Part shown: positions 15,993 to 24,803 of the stretch, piece by piece
Position numbering within the stretch: the stretch's first letter is position 1
Layout: every line of letters starts with the position of its first letter
Position numbers and translations under genes: made by a program
Source of the DNA: NORP110 sp051251595
GTDB taxonomy: Bacteria; Pseudomonadota; Alphaproteobacteria; Rhodobacterales; Rhodobacteraceae
Reading direction: 5' to 3'
Assembly (NCBI GenBank): GCA_051251595.1
Contig: JBPOFA010000006.1
Coordinates: 1 to 64,000, forward strand
DNA length: 64,000 nt
The notes under the pieces: generated by a model
Seen by the model: the letters and a program-made list of their open reading frames with translations, nothing else
Databases searched by the model: none
What the model was told of the DNA's origin: nothing

Positions 15993-17180
15993 ATGGCCGT
16001 AACCCTCAAAAGACGCATCGGTCTGGGGCTGTTAACAGCCTATGGCGTCGGCGTCATGGTGGGGGCGGGCATTTACGTTTTGATCGGGGTTGTTGCCGGA
16101 TCCGCCGGGGTCTGGGCGCCGCTGGCGTTTTTATTGGCCGGATTGGTCGCCCTGCCATCGGCGCTTTCCTATGCGGAGCTTTCCGCCCGCATGCCAGAGG
16201 CTGCCGGCGAAGCGGCATTTGTAGAGGCCGGGTTTGGGCTGCGCTGGTTGGCGGTTCTGGTTGGCATGGCGATTGTTGTCGCAGGCACGATTTCAGCAGC
16301 CGCCGTTTTGCGCGGCGGCGTTGGATATCTTTCCGCGATCATACCGGTTGCGGACCCAATCTTGATTATTGGGATCGGCGTGCTGCTGACATTGGTTGCC
16401 ATTGTCGGCGTTCTGGAAAGCCTGATCTTTGCGGCGGTCTTTACAGTTATCGAAGTTTTGGGGCTTATGGCTGTGGCATGGGCGGGGTTTACAGCGCCAC
16501 CCGTGGCCGAATGGCTGGCCCCGACCGCGCCGCATTGGGGCGGTATCGCCGCTGCGGTTGCGCTGTGTTTCTTTGCCTTTATCGGGTTTGAGGACCTTGA
16601 AAATATGGCCGAAGAGGTGCGGGACCCGACCCGCATCATGCCGCGTGGTATTCTTTTGTCCCTGGCGATAACAGCTGTGCTTTATGCATTGGTGTCTTTT
16701 GCCGCCGTGCGATCCGTGTCGCCCGGTGATCTATCCGCGAGCGAGCGTCCGCTGGCCTTGGTCTGGCAGGCCGGGCGCGGGGGATCGGCAGATTTCCTGT
16801 CCGCGATCGCCGTCGCTGCCGCGGTAAACGGGGTCTTGGCGCAGATTGTGATGGCCGCTCGTGTTTTATTCGGCCTTGGTCGTCGCAGTGAACTATTGTC
16901 GGGGTTCACCGTTTCCCATCCAAGGTTTGGGACGCCGGTGCGGGCCACAGTCTTAATCGGCGTCTTTGTGATACTCTGTGCGTTGGTTTTGCCGGTGGCG
17001 TCTTTGGCGACGGCGACCTCGGCGGTTTTACTAAGCGTATTTTTTCTGGTGAATATGGCGCTTATCGCGCTAAAACGCCGGGTGCCTGAAGCCCCGTTCA
17101 GAATTCCCGTATGGGTGCCATGGTTTGGGCTTTTTGCCGCTTTGGCCGCGCTCATCACCGCATTTGGAGACGTTCTGTGA
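15993..17180 (+). CDS. APC-superfamily amino acid permease within the dcw cluster
   Basis: Polytopic membrane protein of 395 residues with about eleven to twelve helices. The N-terminal LGLLTAYGVGVMVGAGIYVLIG segment carries the glycine-rich GVMVGAGIY motif of APC transporters, and FFAFIGFEDLENMAEEVRDP is the typical helix 6 region and following loop. The substrate cannot be read from sequence; a cationic or neutral amino acid or polyamine is usual for the family. It is placed between murC and the DUF2484 genes with 3-bp and overlapping junctions, so it is probably co-transcribed with the cell wall genes. A link to wall amino acids is only an inference from position. Confidence 0.85.
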   Translation: MAVTLKRRIGLGLLTAYGVGVMVGAGIYVLIGVVAGSAGVWAPLAFLLAGLVALPSALSYAELSARMPEAAGEAAFVEAGFGLRWLAVLVGMAIVVAGTISAAAVLRGGVGYLSAIIPVADPILIIGIGVLLTLVAIVGVLESLIFAAVFTVIEVLGLMAVAWAGFTAPPVAEWLAPTAPHWGGIAAAVALCFFAFIGFEDLENMAEEVRDPTRIMPRGILLSLAITAVLYALVSFAAVRSVSPGDLSASERPLALVWQAGRGGSADFLSAIAVAAAVNGVLAQIVMAARVLFGLGRRSELLSGFTVSHPRFGTPVRATVLIGVFVILCALVLPVASLATATSAVLLSVFFLVNMALIALKRRVPEAPFRIPVWVPWFGLFAALAALITAFGDVL

Positions 17181-17452
17181 AGCTTTCGTTAATTTTGGCC
17201 TGTCTTTGGGTCGTGGGCTGTTCCATCACAGCGATGATGCCGATGAAGTATCAGATCTACCCCGGTTTGCCGCTGTTGATTGCGACGCCCTTTATGCTGG
17301 CCTTTTTGGGCTATCAATATGGGATTTGGCTGGTGCTTGTTGGTGTCGTCGCATTTGCATCGCTGTTTCGCAAACCCCTGATATATTTTATTCGTCGCGC
17401 ACTTGGATGGCCAACGCAGCATCCAAGAGATCTGGAAAGGACTAAGACATGA
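17177..17452 (+). CDS. DUF2484 small membrane protein (first copy)
   Basis: Membrane protein of 91 residues with about three hydrophobic segments (roughly 3-18, 30-48, 51-66). The GTG start at 17177 overlaps the permease stop (GTGA) and gives the typical N-terminus MKLSLILACLWVVGC. It aligns with the next gene (SLILACLWVVGCSITAMMP against SAILVLLWLVAANVAGMLP), so the two are paralogs. DUF2484 proteins are known almost only from Rhodobacterales, at this place in the dcw cluster; the function is unknown. It overlaps the next gene by 4 bp. Confidence 0.8.
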   Translation: MKLSLILACLWVVGCSITAMMPMKYQIYPGLPLLIATPFMLAFLGYQYGIWLVLVGVVAFASLFRKPLIYFIRRALGWPTQHPRDLERTKT

Positions 17453-17709
17453 GCACCTCTGCCATTCTTGTATTGTTATGGCTGGTCGCCGCAAACGTGG
17501 CGGGCATGCTGCCTTTGCGCGGCAATCACTGGCCGGCGGCCTATGTTCTGATTGCAATCGGGGTGCCTTTGCTGGGCTATGTCACCTATGAAAACGGCCC
17601 CTGGATCGGGATGCTGGCGCTTGCGGCTGGGGCGTCCATCTTGCGCTGGCCTGTGTTGTATCTGTGGCGGTGGATGAAACGCCTTGCGAATGGGCAGCCT
17701 GAACAATGA
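17449..17709 (+). CDS. DUF2484 small membrane protein (second copy)
   Basis: Membrane protein of 86 residues with three hydrophobic segments and the family motifs GNHWPAAYVLIAIGVPLLG and GASILRWPVLYLWRW. It overlaps both neighbours by ATGA, so its synthesis is coupled to MurB. Tandem copies just ahead of murB suggest a membrane role linked to precursor synthesis or division in this order; no biochemical role is known to me. Confidence 0.88.
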   Translation: MSTSAILVLLWLVAANVAGMLPLRGNHWPAAYVLIAIGVPLLGYVTYENGPWIGMLALAAGASILRWPVLYLWRWMKRLANGQPEQ

Positions 17710-18626
17710 GCCTTCCAACCCCACGCGGCACACTGACCCCCAATCGTCCGCTGAATGATCTGACATGGCTGCGCGTTGGTGGGCCTGCGGATTATTTGTT
17801 CCAACCGGCGGATGTCGAGGATCTGGCACAGTTTCTGGCCGCGCTGGACCCGGCTATTGATGTGTTCCCCATGGGGGTCGGGTCAAACCTGATCGTGCGG
17901 GATGGGGGCATCCGGGCTGTGGTGATCCGCATGGGGCGGGGGTTTAATCAGATTGAAATTGACGGGATGCGGGTGACGGCAGGTGTGGCTGCGCTGGACG
18001 CGCATGTGGCGCGAAAAGCGGCGGCGGCAGGCGTTGATCTGACATTCTTGCGCACTATTCCGGGCGCGATTGGCGGCGCGGTGCGGATGAATGCCGGGTG
18101 CTACGGGTCTTATGTGGCGGATCATTTCGTTTCTGCCCGGGCCGTGACGCGGGATGGTGCGTTGATAGAACTTGGCGCAGAGGATTTGAACTTTCAGTAT
18201 CGTCAGTCCGATCTGCCCGAAGGCGCTGTTCTGGTCGAGGCGGTATTTGAGGGGGTGTCCGGTGATCCGGATGCGCTAGAGGCGCGGATGGCGGATCAAT
18301 TGGCCAAGCGTGATGCGACACAGCCCACCAAGGACCGCACAGCGGGGTCAACTTTTCGCAATCCGGCCGGATTTTCCAGCACCGGACAGGCCGATGACGT
18401 GCATGATTTGAAGGCTTGGAAAGTGATTGATGAGGCTGGACTGCGCGGCGCAACACTGGGCGGTGCGCAGATGTCGCCCAAACATCCGAACTTTCTGGTG
18501 AATGCGGACGGGGCAACTGCCGCTGATCTTGAAGGTTTAGGTGAAATGGTGCGAAAAAGGGTTTTCCAAAACAGTGGGATAACGCTAGAGTGGGAAATTA
18601 TGCGGGTCGGCGAACCGGCCCCATAA
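17706..18626 (+). CDS. murB: UDP-N-acetylenolpyruvoylglucosamine reductase MurB
   Basis: FAD enzyme of 306 residues that reduces UDP-GlcNAc-enolpyruvate to UDP-MurNAc. FAD-domain motifs are visible: LRVGGPADYL, GVGSNLIVRDGG and TIPGAIGGAVRMNAGCYG. The catalytic serine is in AGSTFRNP, and MSPKHPNFLVN lies near the C-terminus. The short form without the E. coli-type insertions is a type II MurB. A small hairpin (GGGCC/GGCCC) lies in the 55-bp gap before ddl. Confidence 0.97.
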   Translation: MSLPTPRGTLTPNRPLNDLTWLRVGGPADYLFQPADVEDLAQFLAALDPAIDVFPMGVGSNLIVRDGGIRAVVIRMGRGFNQIEIDGMRVTAGVAALDAHVARKAAAAGVDLTFLRTIPGAIGGAVRMNAGCYGSYVADHFVSARAVTRDGALIELGAEDLNFQYRQSDLPEGAVLVEAVFEGVSGDPDALEARMADQLAKRDATQPTKDRTAGSTFRNPAGFSSTGQADDVHDLKAWKVIDEAGLRGATLGGAQMSPKHPNFLVNADGATAADLEGLGEMVRKRVFQNSGITLEWEIMRVGEPAP

Positions 18627-18681
18627 AAATAATATCGAAAAGGGCCGCATATAAGGCCCAATAAAGAGGCACTATTTGGGT

Positions 18682-19596
18682 ATGTCGAGCAGGACAAACC
18701 CCAAAGTGGCGGTATTGATGGGCGGCCCCTCGGCAGAACGAGAGGTGTCGTTGTCTACAGGGCGCGAATGCGCCTCCGCACTGCGGGACGCAGGATATGA
18801 GGTGGTGGAACTGGACGCGGGTCCGGACCTTGCTTTGCGTCTTGGTGAAATCAAGCCTGATGTTGTTTTCAATGCCCTGCATGGTCGCTGGGGCGAAGAT
18901 GGCTGTGTGCAGGGTCTGCTGGAATGGTTGAACATTCCATATACGCATTCCGGGGTTCTGGCCTCTGCGCTGGCGATGGACAAAACCCGCGCCAAACAAA
19001 TTTACCGGGCAGAGGGCCTGCCAGTTGTTGATAGCCTCATTGCATCGCGGGATGCGGTTGAGGCGTCACATGTGATGCAGCCCCCTTATGTGGTGAAGCC
19101 CAATAACGAAGGGTCATCAGTCGGTGTGTATATCGTTGGTGAATCTTCCAACGGGCCGCCGCAACTGGCGGTCGAGATGCCTGCAGAGGTCATGGTCGAA
19201 CAATATGTGCCGGGCCGCGAAATGACGACGACCGTCATGGGGGACCGCGCCCTTGGGGTGACCGACATCATTTCTGATGGGTGGTACGATTATCACGCCA
19301 AATACGAAGTTGGCGGATCACGTCACGTGGTGCCTGCCGATATTCCCGATGAGATCACCGAGGCCTGCAAGGATTTTGCCTTGCGCGCGCATCGCGCCCT
19401 GGGGTGCCGTGGCATTTCCCGGACTGATTTTCGATGGGACGAAACACGCGGTCTGGACGGGCTGGTCTTGCTTGAAACCAACACCCAGCCGGGCATGACG
19501 CCCACGTCGCTGTCGCCCGAACAAGCTGCACATTGCGGCTTTTCGTTCCCAGAGTTTTGCGCCTGGATCGTGGAGGATGCTTCATGCGGGCGATAA
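18682..19596 (+). CDS. ddl: D-alanine--D-alanine ligase
   Basis: ATP-grasp ligase of 304 residues that makes D-Ala-D-Ala for MurF. It shows KVAVLMGGPSAEREVSLSTG at the N-terminus, NALHGRWGEDG, the YVVKPNNEGSSVGVY ATP-binding segment and LLETNTQPGMTPTSL near the end. I prefer the ATG at 18682 because MSSRTNPKVAV matches the usual N-terminus; a TTG at 18676 is better spaced from AAGAGG and cannot be excluded. Its last codons overlap ftsQ. Confidence 0.95.
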   Translation: MSSRTNPKVAVLMGGPSAEREVSLSTGRECASALRDAGYEVVELDAGPDLALRLGEIKPDVVFNALHGRWGEDGCVQGLLEWLNIPYTHSGVLASALAMDKTRAKQIYRAEGLPVVDSLIASRDAVEASHVMQPPYVVKPNNEGSSVGVYIVGESSNGPPQLAVEMPAEVMVEQYVPGREMTTTVMGDRALGVTDIISDGWYDYHAKYEVGGSRHVVPADIPDEITEACKDFALRAHRALGCRGISRTDFRWDETRGLDGLVLLETNTQPGMTPTSLSPEQAAHCGFSFPEFCAWIVEDASCGR

Positions 19597-20477
19597 GACA
19601 AAATCAAGCCCCGCGCGAGCGGCGCGATCCGGCCCCAAGCCGTGCGTCTTACAAGATGCACCGCCTGTGGCTGACACCGATTTTCCGTCGGTTGTTGCGT
19701 GTTGGTCTGCCGGTCTTTTTGATTTCGCTGTCGGTTGGTTGGTATTTCGGCAAACCGGAAAACCGTCAGGCCCTGCATGATAAGGTCGCGGAAATGCGCC
19801 GTTCTATCGAGGTGCGCCCGGAATTCATGGTCAAGCTGATGGCCATTGATGGGGCGTCACTGTTTGTGGCCGAAGGCATTCGCGAGATTAATCCAATCGA
19901 TTTCCCGATCAGCTCTTTCGATCTCGATCTTGATGACATGAAAAACAAGATTGCCGAACTGGATGCCGTGGCCAAGGTTGATCTGCGCATCCGGTCGGGC
20001 GGTATTCTGCAGGTCCAAATCACGGAACGTGAACCGGTTGTTGTGTGGCGCTCGGGTGAAGGGCTGGAGCTGCTGGATGAAAACGGGCATCGCGTGGCCG
20101 CGGTTGGGTCCCGCCGGGATCGCGCGGATTTGCCTTTGTTGGCAGGGGCCGGTGCGGATGAGGCGGTCGAAGAGGGGCTGACGATATTGGCCGCCGCAGG
20201 CCCGGTAAAAGACCGGGTGCGCGGTTTGGTGCGCATTGGCGAGCGTCGTTGGGATTTGGTGTTGGACCGGGACCAACGGATCATGCTGCCCGAAAAGGCC
20301 CCGATCCAAGCCCTTGAACAAGTTATGGCCCTAGAACAAGCGACAGAGTTGCTGGCACGGGACATAACCGTCGTCGATATGCGCAAGAAAGGGCGACCGA
20401 CCTTGCGGATGGCCTCCTCCGCCGTCGCCGAATTGCGAAAAATAAGAGATACAAAACCTGGAGCAAACCAAGAATGA
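19584..20477 (+). CDS. ftsQ: cell division protein FtsQ
   Basis: Bitopic divisome protein of 297 residues. A basic cytoplasmic stretch of about 35 residues is followed by a membrane helix (about 38-55), a POTRA domain (about 75-145, with the FDLDLDDMKNKIAEL region) and a beta domain. It links FtsA/FtsZ-stage proteins to FtsL/FtsB. The ATG at 19584 lies inside the end of ddl. It overlaps ftsA by ATGA. Confidence 0.95.
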   Translation: MRAIRQNQAPRERRDPAPSRASYKMHRLWLTPIFRRLLRVGLPVFLISLSVGWYFGKPENRQALHDKVAEMRRSIEVRPEFMVKLMAIDGASLFVAEGIREINPIDFPISSFDLDLDDMKNKIAELDAVAKVDLRIRSGGILQVQITEREPVVVWRSGEGLELLDENGHRVAAVGSRRDRADLPLLAGAGADEAVEEGLTILAAAGPVKDRVRGLVRIGERRWDLVLDRDQRIMLPEKAPIQALEQVMALEQATELLARDITVVDMRKKGRPTLRMASSAVAELRKIRDTKPGANQE

Positions 20478-21808
20478 CGGACCTTTATTCATCTCAGCGT
20501 GCCATGCGGAATATTCGCAAAGCAGCTTTGCAACGTGGCGTGATTGCCATTCTGGATATTGGGTCGTCGAAAATCGCCTGTCTTATTCTGCGGTTTGACG
20601 GACCGGATGAGTTCGGTGAGGCGGACGGTATTGGTTCGATGGCGGGGCAGTCCTCTTTCCGGGTCATCGGGGCGGCGACCACGCGGTCACGTGGCGTTCG
20701 GTTTGGCGAAATCGACGCGATGCAGGAAACCGAACGCGCGGTGCGCACGGCGGTCAAATCTGCGCAAAGCATGGCGAATGTGCGTGTCGATCATGTGATC
20801 GCATGTTTTTCCGGGGCAGGGCCGCGGTCCTACGGGCTTGCTGGCGAGGTAGAACTGCATGACAGCGTTGTGACGGAAGAAGACGTCAGCCGTGTTCTTG
20901 CCTCCTGCGATGTACCCGATTTTGGCGAGGGTCGAGAGGCCTTGCACGCCCAACCCGTCAACTTTGCGTTGGACCATCGGTCTGGCCTGGGCGATCCACG
21001 CGGGCAGATTGGCAATCGGTTGGCCGCTGACATGCATTTGCTGACGGTGGATGCGTCAGTGGTGCAAAACATTCTTTATTGTATCAAACGCTGTGACCTC
21101 GATTTGGCGGGGCTGGCGTCGTCTGCTTATGTGTCCGGGATTTCTTCGCTGGTGGAAGACGAACAGGAATTGGGCGCGGCCTGTATCGACATGGGCGGCG
21201 GCACCACAGGGATTTCGATCTTTATCAAGAAACACATGATCTATTCAGATTGTGTGAAAATGGGCGGTGACCATGTCACCTCTGACATTTCCAAGGGGTT
21301 GCAAATTCCTTTTGCGACGGCGGAACGGATCAAGACCTTTTATGGCGGTGTCGTTGCCACCGGGATGGATGACCGGGAGATGATCGAAATTGGCGGCGAC
21401 ACGGGCGATTGGGAACATGACCGCCGGTCTGTCAGCCGGGCAGAGCTGATCGGGATCATGCGGCCGCGTGTCGAAGAGATTTTGGAAGAGGTTCGGCTGC
21501 GGCTGGACGCGGCAGGGTTTGAACATCTACCAAGCCAACAGATCGTCTTTACCGGTGGCGCAAGCCAGATTCCGGGGCTGGACGGGTTGGCGCCCAAACT
21601 GCTGGGACAACAAGTTCGGATCGGTCGGCCCTTGCGGGTGCAGGGCCTGCCGCAGGCCGCCACGGGGGCCGCATTTGCGGCATCGGTCGGCTTGTGCCTG
21701 TTCGCCGCACACCCTCAGGATGAGTGGTGGGACTTTGACATTCCGTCAGAGCGGTATCCGGCCAGGTCCCTAAAGCGCGCAGTGAAATGGTTTAAGGATA
21801 ACTGGTGA
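20474..21808 (+). CDS. ftsA: cell division protein FtsA
   Basis: Actin-fold membrane tether of the Z-ring, 444 residues. Nucleotide-site motifs are visible: ILDIGSSKIAC (phosphate 1), CIDMGGGTTGISIF (phosphate 2) and IVFTGGASQIPGL (adenosine). The end of the protein, RSLKRAVKWFKDNW, is the amphipathic membrane-targeting helix of FtsA. No ftsZ overlap: 173 bp separate the two genes. Confidence 0.97.
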   Translation: MTDLYSSQRAMRNIRKAALQRGVIAILDIGSSKIACLILRFDGPDEFGEADGIGSMAGQSSFRVIGAATTRSRGVRFGEIDAMQETERAVRTAVKSAQSMANVRVDHVIACFSGAGPRSYGLAGEVELHDSVVTEEDVSRVLASCDVPDFGEGREALHAQPVNFALDHRSGLGDPRGQIGNRLAADMHLLTVDASVVQNILYCIKRCDLDLAGLASSAYVSGISSLVEDEQELGAACIDMGGGTTGISIFIKKHMIYSDCVKMGGDHVTSDISKGLQIPFATAERIKTFYGGVVATGMDDREMIEIGGDTGDWEHDRRSVSRAELIGIMRPRVEEILEEVRLRLDAAGFEHLPSQQIVFTGGASQIPGLDGLAPKLLGQQVRIGRPLRVQGLPQAATGAAFAASVGLCLFAAHPQDEWWDFDIPSERYPARSLKRAVKWFKDNW

Positions 21809-21894
21809 CCGCAACATATGGATCGATTGGCGAAATAGCGCCGTTTATGAAAAAAATAGGGCCATATTTTGTGTCATTTTTGTGATTTTGGGGT

Positions 21895-21928
21895 GACGAC
21901 TCAGACGACTCTCTTTAATGTTCGTTAA
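21895..21928 (+). promoter_or_regulatory. ftsZ upstream region: tandem GACGACTCA repeat and TTAA-N6-TTAA
   Basis: The 173-bp gap before ftsZ holds a 9-nt tandem repeat (GACGACTCA then GACGACTCT, 21895-21912) and TTAA-N6-TTAA (21915-21928), which differs by one base from the N7 spacing of CtrA sites. CtrA controls ftsZ in Caulobacter. The gap would allow ftsZ to be transcribed apart from the rest of the cluster. No clear -35/-10 pair was found. Confidence 0.3.
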
Positions 21929-21981
21929 AAGCGGACCAATTCGGCCAGTAAATGGCCTCATTAACAGCAGGCGGAAAGATT

Positions 21982-23541
21982 ATGACATTGAACCTGATGA
22001 TGCCCGACCAGGATGATTTGAAACCACGCATTACGGTATTCGGGGTTGGTGGTGCTGGCGGTAACGCTGTTAACAACATGATCGAAAAAGAGTTGGACGG
22101 CGTCGAATTCGTTGTCGCCAACACGGATGCGCAAGCCTTGCAGCAAGCGCTGTCGCCAAACAAAATTCAAATGGGTGTCAAAGTCACCGAAGGTCTGGGC
22201 GCAGGGGCGCGTCCTACGGTTGGTGCTGCGGCTGCGGAAGAAACGATTGAAGAAATCGTTGACCAGCTGGCCGGCGCGCATATGTGTTTCATTACAGCCG
22301 GTATGGGTGGGGGCACTGGAACCGGCGCGGCGCCAATCATCGCGCAAGCCGCGCGTGAACTTGGCGTACTTACAGTGGGCGTCGTGACCAAGCCTTTCCA
22401 GTTCGAAGGTGCAAAGCGGATGCGCCAGGCCGAGGAAGGCGTTGATGCGCTGCAAAAGATGGTCGACACGCTGATTATCATTCCAAACCAGAACCTGTTC
22501 CGTCTTGCGAATGAAAACACGACATTCACCGAAGCCTTTTCGATGGCTGACGACGTTCTGTACCAGGGCGTCAAAGGCGTGACAGACCTGATGGTCCGTC
22601 CCGGCCTGATCAACCTCGATTTTGCTGATGTTCGCGCCGTTATGGATGAAATGGGCAAGGCGATGATGGGTACGGGTGAGGGCACCGGTGAAGATCGTGC
22701 TGTTCAAGCTGCTGAAAAGGCGATTGCGAACCCATTGCTCGACGAAATCAGCCTGCGTGGCGCGAAAGGTGTCTTGATCAACATCACCGGTGGCCACGAT
22801 CTGACATTGTTCGAACTCGACGAAGCGGCAAACCGCATTCGCGAAGAGGTCGACGCAGAGGCAAATATCATCGTCGGTTCGACTTTGGACACAGCGATGG
22901 AAGGCGCCATGCGCGTCAGCGTTGTCGCCACTGGCATCGATGCAACCGAAAAGGTTGCAGATGTTCCGGTCCCACGCCGTCGCATGGCCGAGCCGTTGAA
23001 AATTCAAGACGTGGAAGAGCCCGCAGTGGCGCCGGTCGCAGCCCCGATCACAGCAGAAGCAGAGCCAGAACTTTTCCCAGGTTTCGAAGCCCGGGCAGAA
23101 CGTGAAACGTATGAAGAGCCTCTGATCGAAGAAACCGATGAGCTGCCACCGCCAGCCTATCAACCACAGCCAGCCGCTGCGCCAGAAGCCATCCATGCTG
23201 ATGAATATGTTGCGCCTCGGGCCCCCACGGCCGGGACACCTTCGCCAGAAGCATTGGATCGTTTGCGGGCTGCTGTCGACAAGGTTCCATTCCGGTCCGG
23301 TGAACCACGCACGACTGCTCCGGTCGCGCCAGCGGCCCCTGCGGGAGAGCGCGCGCGCTTCGGAATTAACTCTTTGATCAACCGCATGACAGGCAGCCCG
23401 GAAGAGGCGCCAGCGGCGGCTTCTGGGGCGCAAGCGGCCCGGTCTGAACCACAGGTTCGCGCTGTTGAAACCGAAGCAGAGCCGGATCCAGAAGCTGAAC
23501 GGATTGAAATTCCGGACTACCTGCGACGCCAGGCCAACTAA
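21982..23541 (+). CDS. ftsZ: cell division GTPase FtsZ
   Basis: Tubulin homolog of 519 residues that forms the Z-ring. The core (about 12-325) contains FGVGGAGGNAVNNM, the GTP signature GGGTGTG at 109-115 and the T7 loop with NLDFADV. A long, Pro/Ala/Glu-rich linker (about 330-500) precedes the conserved C-terminal peptide EIPDYLRRQ, which binds FtsA and other partners. The start is taken at the ATG at 21982 after AGGCGGAAAG. The extended linker is typical of alphaproteobacteria. Confidence 0.98.
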   Translation: MTLNLMMPDQDDLKPRITVFGVGGAGGNAVNNMIEKELDGVEFVVANTDAQALQQALSPNKIQMGVKVTEGLGAGARPTVGAAAAEETIEEIVDQLAGAHMCFITAGMGGGTGTGAAPIIAQAARELGVLTVGVVTKPFQFEGAKRMRQAEEGVDALQKMVDTLIIIPNQNLFRLANENTTFTEAFSMADDVLYQGVKGVTDLMVRPGLINLDFADVRAVMDEMGKAMMGTGEGTGEDRAVQAAEKAIANPLLDEISLRGAKGVLINITGGHDLTLFELDEAANRIREEVDAEANIIVGSTLDTAMEGAMRVSVVATGIDATEKVADVPVPRRRMAEPLKIQDVEEPAVAPVAAPITAEAEPELFPGFEARAERETYEEPLIEETDELPPPAYQPQPAAAPEAIHADEYVAPRAPTAGTPSPEALDRLRAAVDKVPFRSGEPRTTAPVAPAAPAGERARFGINSLINRMTGSPEEAPAAASGAQAARSEPQVRAVETEAEPDPEAERIEIPDYLRRQAN

Positions 23542-23565
23542 AATCAGTCACATTCGAAACAAAAG

Positions 23566-23591
23566 GAACCGGCAAGCGCCGGTTCTTTTTT
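23566..23591 (+). terminator. intrinsic terminator after ftsZ
   Basis: An 8-bp stem GAACCGGC / GCCGGTTC with loop AAGC followed by six T, 25 bp after the ftsZ stop. It marks the end of the dcw transcript. Confidence 0.92.
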
Positions 23592-23767
23592 GTTTGATAA
23601 CAGTGGGTTGTGGCTGGATTTTTGCAGTGCAGCGAAAATCCGCGCATGTATTTCAGACATGTTTCAGTTCGTTGCAAAGTTTGAGTTGAGTGACAGCACC
23701 CTGACAGTTAGGTGACAAGTGACCGATAAGGTTCGTCCTTACGGATGGTCATGACTGAGGTGCTTCT

Positions 23768-24688
23768 GTGCAAACGACGATCAAATCTTCTGTTACATTT
23801 TCTGGTGTAGGGCTGCATTCCGGTGCGCCTGTAACGATGACGATTCATCCTGCCTCTGGAGAATATGGAATCTGGTTTCGTCGCACGGATGTGCGTTCGG
23901 CAAATGCGCTGATCCCGGCCAGATGGGACGCTGTTGTTCAATCTCCGCTGTGCACCAAGATCGAAAACTCTGCCGGTGTTGGGGTTTCAACAATTGAACA
24001 TGTGATGGCCGCGCTTGCGGGCTGTGGCATTCAGAACGCATTGATCGAACTGAACGGGCCAGAGGTTCCTATTCTGGACGGTTGCGCATCGCAATTTGTG
24101 AATGGGTTGATCAGCAAAGGGCAACGCGTGCTGAATGCGCCTGTGCGGGTCATTGAGATCCTTAAAGAGATTGAGGTTTCTGAAGATGGCGCTGTTGCGA
24201 GAATTTCGCCCTCTGACCGGTTTGAAATTGAATATCACATCGACTTTGAAGATGCTGCAATTGGCCGTCAAACCAAGGTTCTGGATTTGGCCAATGGCAC
24301 CTTCGTGCGCGAGCTGAGCGATTCGCGTACATTCTGCCGCCAGCGCGACATTAAAATGATGCATGCCAATGGCTTGGCCCGTGGTGGCGATCTGCGCAAT
24401 GCGGTTGTCGTAGAGGGGGATACGATCCTCACACCCGGTGGTTTTCGGTACGCAGATGAGGCGGTTCGGCATAAGATGCTGGACGCCCTTGGGGATCTTT
24501 CCCTGGCGGGCGCGCCGATTTTTGGCCGCTACACAGGCAATCGGGCTGGGCATGCGATGACCAACAAATTGTTGCGCGCCTTGTTCGCCCGTCCAGACGC
24601 ATTCCAGATGATTTTGTGCGATGCGGAAGCTGCGCGAAGCTTGCCTGGCGTCGGTGTTTGCGACGCAGATATTCCGGCCGTCGCCTGA
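23768..24688 (+). CDS. lpxC: UDP-3-O-acyl-GlcNAc deacetylase LpxC
   Basis: Zinc deacetylase of 306 residues, the committed step of lipid A synthesis. It shows the N-terminal GVGLHSG, STIEHVMAAL with the zinc-binding His, the SRTFC region and the second zinc site HKMLDALGDLSLAG, with a further His in GRYTGNRAGHAM. It starts with GTG after GAGG. It follows the ftsZ terminator, as in many proteobacteria, but has its own upstream region. Confidence 0.97.
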   Translation: MQTTIKSSVTFSGVGLHSGAPVTMTIHPASGEYGIWFRRTDVRSANALIPARWDAVVQSPLCTKIENSAGVGVSTIEHVMAALAGCGIQNALIELNGPEVPILDGCASQFVNGLISKGQRVLNAPVRVIEILKEIEVSEDGAVARISPSDRFEIEYHIDFEDAAIGRQTKVLDLANGTFVRELSDSRTFCRQRDIKMMHANGLARGGDLRNAVVVEGDTILTPGGFRYADEAVRHKMLDALGDLSLAGAPIFGRYTGNRAGHAMTNKLLRALFARPDAFQMILCDAEAARSLPGVGVCDADIPAVA

Positions 24689-24803
24689 ACCGTCTTAAAA
24701 TCCCTCTTTATGATATTTTGCACTGGTTTTTTCTGTGATAGGAGAAGCATAATGCAGTGCGGACTGAAGAGGTCTGAGCATTGTTAAACCGCGCGAGGAC
24801 TTT

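Noticed and set aside
21961..23433. Minus-strand frame of 490 codons opposite ftsZ
   Set aside because: Antisense to a certain gene; the product is Cys/His/Phe-rich nonsense with no domain, produced by codon bias.
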